DNA of 39,381 bases from Ascidiaceihabitans sp. (GTDB lineage Bacteria; Pseudomonadota; Alphaproteobacteria; Rhodobacterales; Rhodobacteraceae). Below the pieces are notes generated by a model. It ran no database searches and was not told the origin of the DNA. It saw only the letters and a program-made list of their open reading frames with translations. The DNA lies in the NCBI GenBank assembly GCA_028248455.1, contig JAOKHV010000015.1:1-39381 (forward strand). Reading direction: 5' to 3'. This document shows positions 35,326 through 39,381 of the stretch, piece by piece; the first letter of the stretch is position 1, and the number at the start of each line of letters is the position of its first letter. Both the position numbers and the translations under genes were made by a program.

Positions 35326-35847
35326 CTATTTGCGGAAGCTGTCCAAAGATACGACTTCTGCTGGTTTTGAGGGTTCATCATCTGGGGCAGATTCTTCCAC
35401 GACAAATGGTTTTGGTTCTGGCATTTGAACCGGTTCGTTTTCGCCCAGCTCTTCGTTGGCTTCGCCGTCAAAATCTTCATCATCTTCATCATCTTCAGCG
35501 GCTTCAAAGCGCAGTCCAAATTCAACGGATGGATCAACGAAAGTTTTGATAGAGTCATATGGAACAAACAACGGCTCTGGTGCATCGCCAAAGTTTAGGC
35601 GGATACCAAAACCATCTTCGCCAACTTCAAGGCGGTCATACCAGTGCTGCATCACAACGGTCATTTCCTCAGGGTAACGATCAGACAGCCAATCCGCCAA
35701 TTCGGCATCTGGATGTGTGGTGCGGAACGTAATGAAGAAGTGGTGAGAACCGGGGAGACCATTGGCCTGCACGTCCGTTAGGACGCGTTTGATAAGGCTG
35801 CGCATCGCGTCGTGCATCAGATTGCCGTAGTCGATGGTATCGCTCAT
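35326..35847 (-). CDS. sspB: SspB-type ClpXP adaptor
   Basis: 173 residues from ATG 35847, chosen for AAAGGA upstream; the frame is open to 35916. The folded domain (IDYGNLMHDAMRSLIKRVLT; GLPGSHHFFITFRTTHPDAE; FGIRLNFGDAPEPLFVPYDS) is followed by an acidic linker with a long Asp/Glu run (about 115-130) and the conserved tail VVSLDSFRK, which in family members docks on ClpX. SspB delivers ssrA-tagged and other substrates to ClpXP; the tmRNA gene making such tags lies about 2.3 kb away in this window. Confidence 0.92.
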   Translation of the reverse strand: MSDTIDYGNLMHDAMRSLIKRVLTDVQANGLPGSHHFFITFRTTHPDAELADWLSDRYPEEMTVVMQHWYDRLEVGEDGFGIRLNFGDAPEPLFVPYDSIKTFVDPSVEFGLRFEAAEDDEDDEDFDGEANEELGENEPVQMPEPKPFVVEESAPDDEPSKPAEVVSLDSFRK

Positions 35848-35928
35848 GGCGGAATCCTTTGTCTCTATCGCGATAACCATACCCTTTTTCACGGCGTTGA
35901 AAAGAGGGCAGCGCAAATTGGCCCCGAT

Positions 35929-37170
35929 CTACAAGACAGACAGTCCCATACCAGCCAGCGCCATCACGCCCATCGTGGTCACAAGGCCGAGTTTGAAGCG
36001 CAACATCAAGATTGCAGCACCTATAGTTAAGATTGTCGCGATGACGTTGATAGAGGAAAACGCGGGCAAGGGCATGGCACCCCAATTGTTCACCTGATCA
36101 AATATAACGTGCAAGGCAAACCAGATTGAAAGGTTCAGGATAGCACCAACAACTGCGGCGGTAATGGCGCTAAGAGCCGCTGACAATTTTGGGCGTGATG
36201 TCAGGGTTTCGATGTAGGGGCCGGCTGCGAAAATCCACAAGAAACAGGGGGTGAACGTAACCCAAAGTGCCAAGAGGCCAGCCGCAATTGCAAGGCCAAT
36301 GCCGCCATTTTCTGCCCCCGCAAGGATGGCGACAAATTCAGTTACCAAGATCAATGGCCCCGGTGTTGTCTCGGCTAATCCAAGCGCGTCGATCATTTGA
36401 CCTGATGTCACCCAACCGTAATCTTGGACGACGGTTTGGCTCATGTATGCCAACACAGCATAGGCACCGCCAAAGGTGACAACTGCCAGTTTGGAAAAGA
36501 ACAGTCCCAATTGGATTAGGAAGTCAGCTTGAAACAGCCATAGCATGATCATCGGGGCGGCCCACAGTGCAGACCAGATCAAAACGGTGCGCAGCGTCTG
36601 ACCTGTAGGGATGTGGACGGGGGCGGTTGTTGCGCTGTCGGCTTTGCTTGTGACATACCCATAAATAGCAGCAACAGCGATGATCAGAGGGAAAGGTAAC
36701 CCAAACGCAAACAATGCGACAAATGCCAACCCTGCTAAGACCCAAGCAGAGTTGGCCCCTAAGGATTTGTTCCCAAGTCTTAGAAGTGCTTGTAGCACAA
36801 CGATAATTACCGCAGCCTTGATGCCTACAAACGCCGCTTGCACAAGGGGCACTTGGCCATAAGAGATATAGGCGAAGGCCAGTGCAAAGATGACCAATGC
36901 GCCGGGCACAACGAACAGTAAGCCTGCCAGTAGCCCACCAAATACACCGCAAATGCGCCAGCCCGCATAGGTCGCCAATTGCATCGCTTCAGGGCCGGGC
37001 AACAACATGCACAGTGATAGGGCACGCAGGAACTGATCCTCGGTCAGCCAACGGCGGCGTTCGACCAATTCTTCATGCATGATAGCGATTTGGGCCGCCG
37101 GACCGCCAAAAGACAGAAATCCAATGCGTCCAAAGGCACGCAACATATTCGGTAAAGTTTGCGTGCTCAT
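35929..37170 (-). CDS. chrA: Chromate efflux transporter ChrA
   Basis: 413 residues from ATG 37170 (AGGAAAA upstream), a two-repeat CHR transporter with about ten or more hydrophobic segments. The N-repeat has FGRIGFLSFGGPAAQIAIMH and LPGPEAMQLATYAGW; the C-repeat has SKLAVVTFGGAYAVLAYMSQ and GLAETTPGPLILVTEF. ChrA expels chromate from the cytoplasm, lowering its toxicity; sulfate-like oxyanion handling is an alternative. The start overlaps the chrB stop in ATGA, so the two are translated together. Confidence 0.94.
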   Translation of the reverse strand: MSTQTLPNMLRAFGRIGFLSFGGPAAQIAIMHEELVERRRWLTEDQFLRALSLCMLLPGPEAMQLATYAGWRICGVFGGLLAGLLFVVPGALVIFALAFAYISYGQVPLVQAAFVGIKAAVIIVVLQALLRLGNKSLGANSAWVLAGLAFVALFAFGLPFPLIIAVAAIYGYVTSKADSATTAPVHIPTGQTLRTVLIWSALWAAPMIMLWLFQADFLIQLGLFFSKLAVVTFGGAYAVLAYMSQTVVQDYGWVTSGQMIDALGLAETTPGPLILVTEFVAILAGAENGGIGLAIAAGLLALWVTFTPCFLWIFAAGPYIETLTSRPKLSAALSAITAAVVGAILNLSIWFALHVIFDQVNNWGAMPLPAFSSINVIATILTIGAAILMLRFKLGLVTTMGVMALAGMGLSVL

Positions 37171-38000
37171 GATGGTTTTCCTGTTGGCCAAGTGTGGCGT
37201 TCTTCGGTCCCATCACACGCCCACCGATATACGGCGTCATACAGGTGCATACCTGCCTCGAGCTGTTCCAGATCGTCACGGAATTGGCGTGATAAACCCA
37301 CTGACAGTGCCAATAGACCCGCAGCCTCTGGCGCAAGGTCATGGTTGTCGGTGTCTGCGGCATGAACGACCGTTGAGAGACGATCAAGGGCAGGGGTGCG
37401 CAATCCAAATTCGTCTAACATTGTATCGAAGGTACAGCTATCGCCGCGGTCGCTCCATAACGTATCCTCAATGTCAAACGGGATTGCGTTGTAACGCTCT
37501 GATACACCGATAACTTCAGCAGGTGAGACGAATAGAAAACGCGCGTCTTTGTCGACGAAACGACGGATCAACCAAGGACAGGCGATGCGATCAATCTTGG
37601 GCCGGTGGCGTGTGACCCACAGCGAATGGCCTTGGTCCATTGGCGGTAAATTGGCTGAAGGGATATGGGGCGCTTGGGTCAGATCTCGCCAACCATAGTT
37701 GCCGCCAGACAGGTATTCAGATCGCAATCCTGCGCTGCGCAATTGGGCTGCCATACCTTGGCTTAGTTTTATCCCTTTCTGGCAAATGACGATCGAAGGT
37801 TGCCCGTTCAGGCGGGTAACCAAACCTGGTAAATCAGTGTGGGGATGGCGAAAAGCACCAGGAATTAGGTGCGGATCGTCAGCAAAATCAGGGTCAATCG
37901 AGATATCAACAATCTGCGGGCAGTTGTGCGTGCCAATGAGGCGCAGCAATTGTTGTGGTGTAATTTCATTCGGAGCAGCCAAAGCATGTGTCCTATTCAA
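37167..38000 (-). CDS. chrB: Rhodanese-ChrB fusion protein
   Basis: 277 residues. N-terminal rhodanese domain (about 13-110) with VDISIDPDFADDPHLIPGAF and the catalytic-type Cys73 in VICQKGIKLSQG. C-terminal ChrB domain (about 125-270) with RPKIDRIACPWLIRRFVDKD, PFDIEDTLWSDRGDSCTFDT and VHAADTDNHDLAPEAAGLLA. ChrB proteins accompany ChrA and have been described as chromate-dependent regulators or reductase-like factors; here the usual N-terminal ChrB part is replaced by rhodanese, so a sulfur or thiol role is possible. First gene of the chrB-chrA operon, with an ATGA overlap. Confidence 0.9.
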   Translation of the reverse strand: MNRTHALAAPNEITPQQLLRLIGTHNCPQIVDISIDPDFADDPHLIPGAFRHPHTDLPGLVTRLNGQPSIVICQKGIKLSQGMAAQLRSAGLRSEYLSGGNYGWRDLTQAPHIPSANLPPMDQGHSLWVTRHRPKIDRIACPWLIRRFVDKDARFLFVSPAEVIGVSERYNAIPFDIEDTLWSDRGDSCTFDTMLDEFGLRTPALDRLSTVVHAADTDNHDLAPEAAGLLALSVGLSRQFRDDLEQLEAGMHLYDAVYRWACDGTEERHTWPTGKPS

Positions 38001-38101
38001 GTGGAGACATGATAACCTTTGGCTAACGCCTCACGAGTTGTTCGCAGATAAACCCCATCGGTGTAAATAATCAGCCAAATGCGGAAGGGTCAATTGAAAA
38101 C

Positions 38102-38440
38102 TATAGGGTGAGTAAGTGCAGGTTTCTGTTGCCAGGTACCTGCGAACCCCGCCTTAGGTCGCTAAACGTAAGGACTTAAGTTTCAATAGATCCGGTTGCT
38201 TACGCAGCCATCGCCATTGGAGCACGATTGTTATTTGCAATTGTACATTTTGGGCCGATACGGTGGCACCCAGCCGAGAAAAAGCTAACCTCTTTAGACG
38301 TTTGTCGATCCTATTTCGACCCCATGATCCCCAAATAAAGGATGTTTGGTGGAGTCGCCGGGTACCGCCCCCGGGTCCAATCCGTTTATTACAAGCGCGT
38401 TTATTTCCATAGTCCCGAAGGACAAGTTATATGTAGGGGG
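38102..38440 (-). ncRNA. ssrA: Circularly permuted two-piece tmRNA
   Basis: Read on the minus strand. The acceptor piece comes first, with the T-arm CCGGG/CCCGG and the 3' end CTCCACCA at 38354-38347. A short spacer follows and then the coding piece from about 38332 (GGGGATCATGGGG). The tag frame (38238-38200) begins at resume codon GCA and encodes ANNNRAPMAMAA before TAA; ending in AA with hydrophobic residues is what ClpXP and SspB recognise. This order is the permuted form of alphaproteobacteria, where processing removes the spacer and the two pieces stay base-paired. Outer boundaries are approximate. The gene fills most of the gap 38001-38642. Confidence 0.88.
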
Positions 38441-38557
38441 GCTGCACAGAAATCTCAAGGGGTAAGGTGTTTGGGGGCGATTTTTCGTGTTTTCGAAGAA
38501 TTTTGGTGAAAGTCAAATATTATCAATTATTAACGGGCTATAACTGATGTAAAATCA

Positions 38558-38579
38558 ACGTCGGTATTACGTCGGTATT
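38558..38579 (+). repeat. Second copy of the 11-base tandem repeat
   Basis: Two perfect units of ACGTCGGTATT, the same unit as in the purN 3' end, with a partial GCGTCGG a little further on. Located about 120 bases upstream of ssrA. Confidence 0.8.
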
Positions 38580-38642
38580 ATATATGTTTTGCGTCGGCGC
38601 ATATATCTGCACCGCCAATAGATTAACACACCGAACGCAGCT

Positions 38643-38996
38643 TCACCCCAAATTGAGGATCAAAAACGTAGCCGCAAGGGCCGCTTCGATCCCACCAAAA
38701 ACCAGCACTTTGACCACAGGTGGTTTGTCTAGGATCAGCGACAAAACCCGACCCGTTGCGGCACCAACAAAAGCAAAGCCGATCATGGCGTAGGCGACGG
38801 GGTCATCCAGCCAAAGGGCGGCCAATCCTGCCACAACAAATAGTCCACCCACAGAGGCGCGCATCTCGCTTAAGCCCATCGTGGATTTGGTTGGCTCCAG
38901 ATCAAGGGCAGAGGCGGTGTAGCGCGGGGCCACAAATCCGAACAGACCAAAGCCGATGGTGAGTAAGGCGCAGAAGGTGTTGATTATATCTATCAT
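38643..38996 (-). CDS. DUF4345-like small membrane protein
   Basis: 117 residues with four hydrophobic stretches: about 5-25 (FCALLTIGFGLFGFVAPRYT), 45-62 (MRASVGGLFVVAGLAALWLD), 66-88 (VAYAMIGFAFVGAATGRVLS) and 95-115. The GLFGFVAP and SEMRASVGG...GRVLSLILD features match small four-helix proteins annotated DUF4345. Function unknown; inner membrane. Monocistronic, with the truncated TetR gene 96 bases away on the same strand. Confidence 0.75.
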   Translation of the reverse strand: MIDIINTFCALLTIGFGLFGFVAPRYTASALDLEPTKSTMGLSEMRASVGGLFVVAGLAALWLDDPVAYAMIGFAFVGAATGRVLSLILDKPPVVKVLVFGGIEAALAATFLILNLG

Positions 38997-39092
38997 ATTA
39001 CAGAGGTAGCATGTGTTGGGGAATAGGCAATGGTGGGTTTGTGGGCCTTGGGCGTCGCCCGCGTAAATGGCACCAAAAGTGGTTTCAGCGCA

Positions 39093-39381
39093 TTAGGCAA
39101 AGGTAGAAAAAGCGTGCGTTAAAATCTGTTTGATAATCTCATTAGGGATACCTTCTCTTTGCATCCGCATAGCGCCACCGTTTTGTGCATCACAAAAAAG
39201 TGCTGCCGCTTGGGTCGGAATGTCAGCTTTGAACTCGCCACATGATTTTGCTCGTTCGATCCACGCTTCGTAGTTCCGAAGTGTTTGGGAACGAAGCATA
39301 TCAACTTTGTTGTCTGTGATCTCTCCAAGGTCTCCCTTGTGGGCACGCATTGCTACTTGCAAGCATCCACTCGGTATCCCA
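39093..39381 (-). CDS. TetR/AcrR family regulator, C-terminal part
   Basis: The frame is open to the window edge (96 codons, starting GIPSGCLQVAMRAHKGD), so the N-terminal helix-turn-helix lies outside. The visible part is the helical ligand-binding/dimer domain: GCLQVA, a helix NKVDMLRSQTLRNYEAWIER, GEFKADIPTQAAALFCDAQ and MQREGIPNEIIKQILTHAFS, a common TetR C-terminal pattern. Effector and target are unknown; it may control a divergent gene beyond the window. Confidence 0.8.
   Translation of the reverse strand, partial: GIPSGCLQVAMRAHKGDLGEITDNKVDMLRSQTLRNYEAWIERAKSCGEFKADIPTQAAALFCDAQNGGAMRMQREGIPNEIIKQILTHAFSTFA

Overview
The window looks like a chromosomal segment of a marine Rhodobacterales (Roseobacter-group) alphaproteobacterium with moderate GC. 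The evidence is a circularly permuted two-piece tmRNA gene, an alphaproteobacterial SspB, an RNase E with a large acidic insertion in its S1 domain, the purC-purS-purQ order, a DctB/DctD pair, and several small proteins typical of the group (DUF4169, a ribbon-helix-helix protein, DUF2256). I infer this lineage from protein content; no database search was run.

Layout. 1-3.2 kb: a minus-strand light/DNA-repair operon (DUF2256 protein, a photolyase-like FAD protein with unusual domain order, a photolyase/cryptochrome), next to the start of an unknown gene cut by the window edge. 3.4-8.3 kb: DUF2461, GST, GFA/CENP-V and ABC1-kinase genes, and a DUF1415 gene frameshifted at an A8 run. 8.3-10.7 kb: rpsU, then a small, AT-richer block ending at tRNA-Asn that holds a tyrosine recombinase and an upstream gene split by an amber codon. 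10.8-17.4 kb: MBL-fold hydrolase, an EnvZ-like kinase without a regulator beside it, a CAT-anticodon tRNA, purM-purN, rnd, a lipoprotein and sufE. 17.4-20.1 kb: a minus-strand set of homocysteine methyltransferase, corrinoid protein and DUF1638 protein, consistent with a split cobalamin-dependent methionine synthase. 20.2-22.05 kb: a decayed MprF-like gene with four in-frame stops and one frameshift. 22.4-24.1 kb: purC-purS-purQ. 24.1-30.5 kb: dctB-dctD (the regulator lacks GAFTGA) and rne with a long leader. 30.6-33.4 kb: tusA-like, ccdA, a one-frame remnant joining a hydrolase N-terminus to a cytochrome P450 C-terminus, and class I fructose-bisphosphate aldolase. 33.4-38.0 kb (minus): RHH, DUF4169, fumC, sspB, and a chrB-chrA chromate operon. 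38.1-38.4 kb: permuted ssrA. 38.6 kb to the end: a DUF4345 membrane protein and a truncated TetR gene.

The main story is genome decay around housekeeping genes. At least three gene remnants (mprF-like, hydrolase/P450, DUF1415) and a probable fourth (the amber-split ORF) lie between intact purine, methionine, RNA-processing and tmRNA genes. An 11-bp tandem repeat occurs both in the 3' end of purN and upstream of ssrA. I see no convincing wholly new defence or biosynthetic system. The items most worth checking are the permuted photolyase-like protein, the split methionine synthase with DUF1638, the GAFTGA-less DctD, and the amber-split gene coupled to the recombinase.
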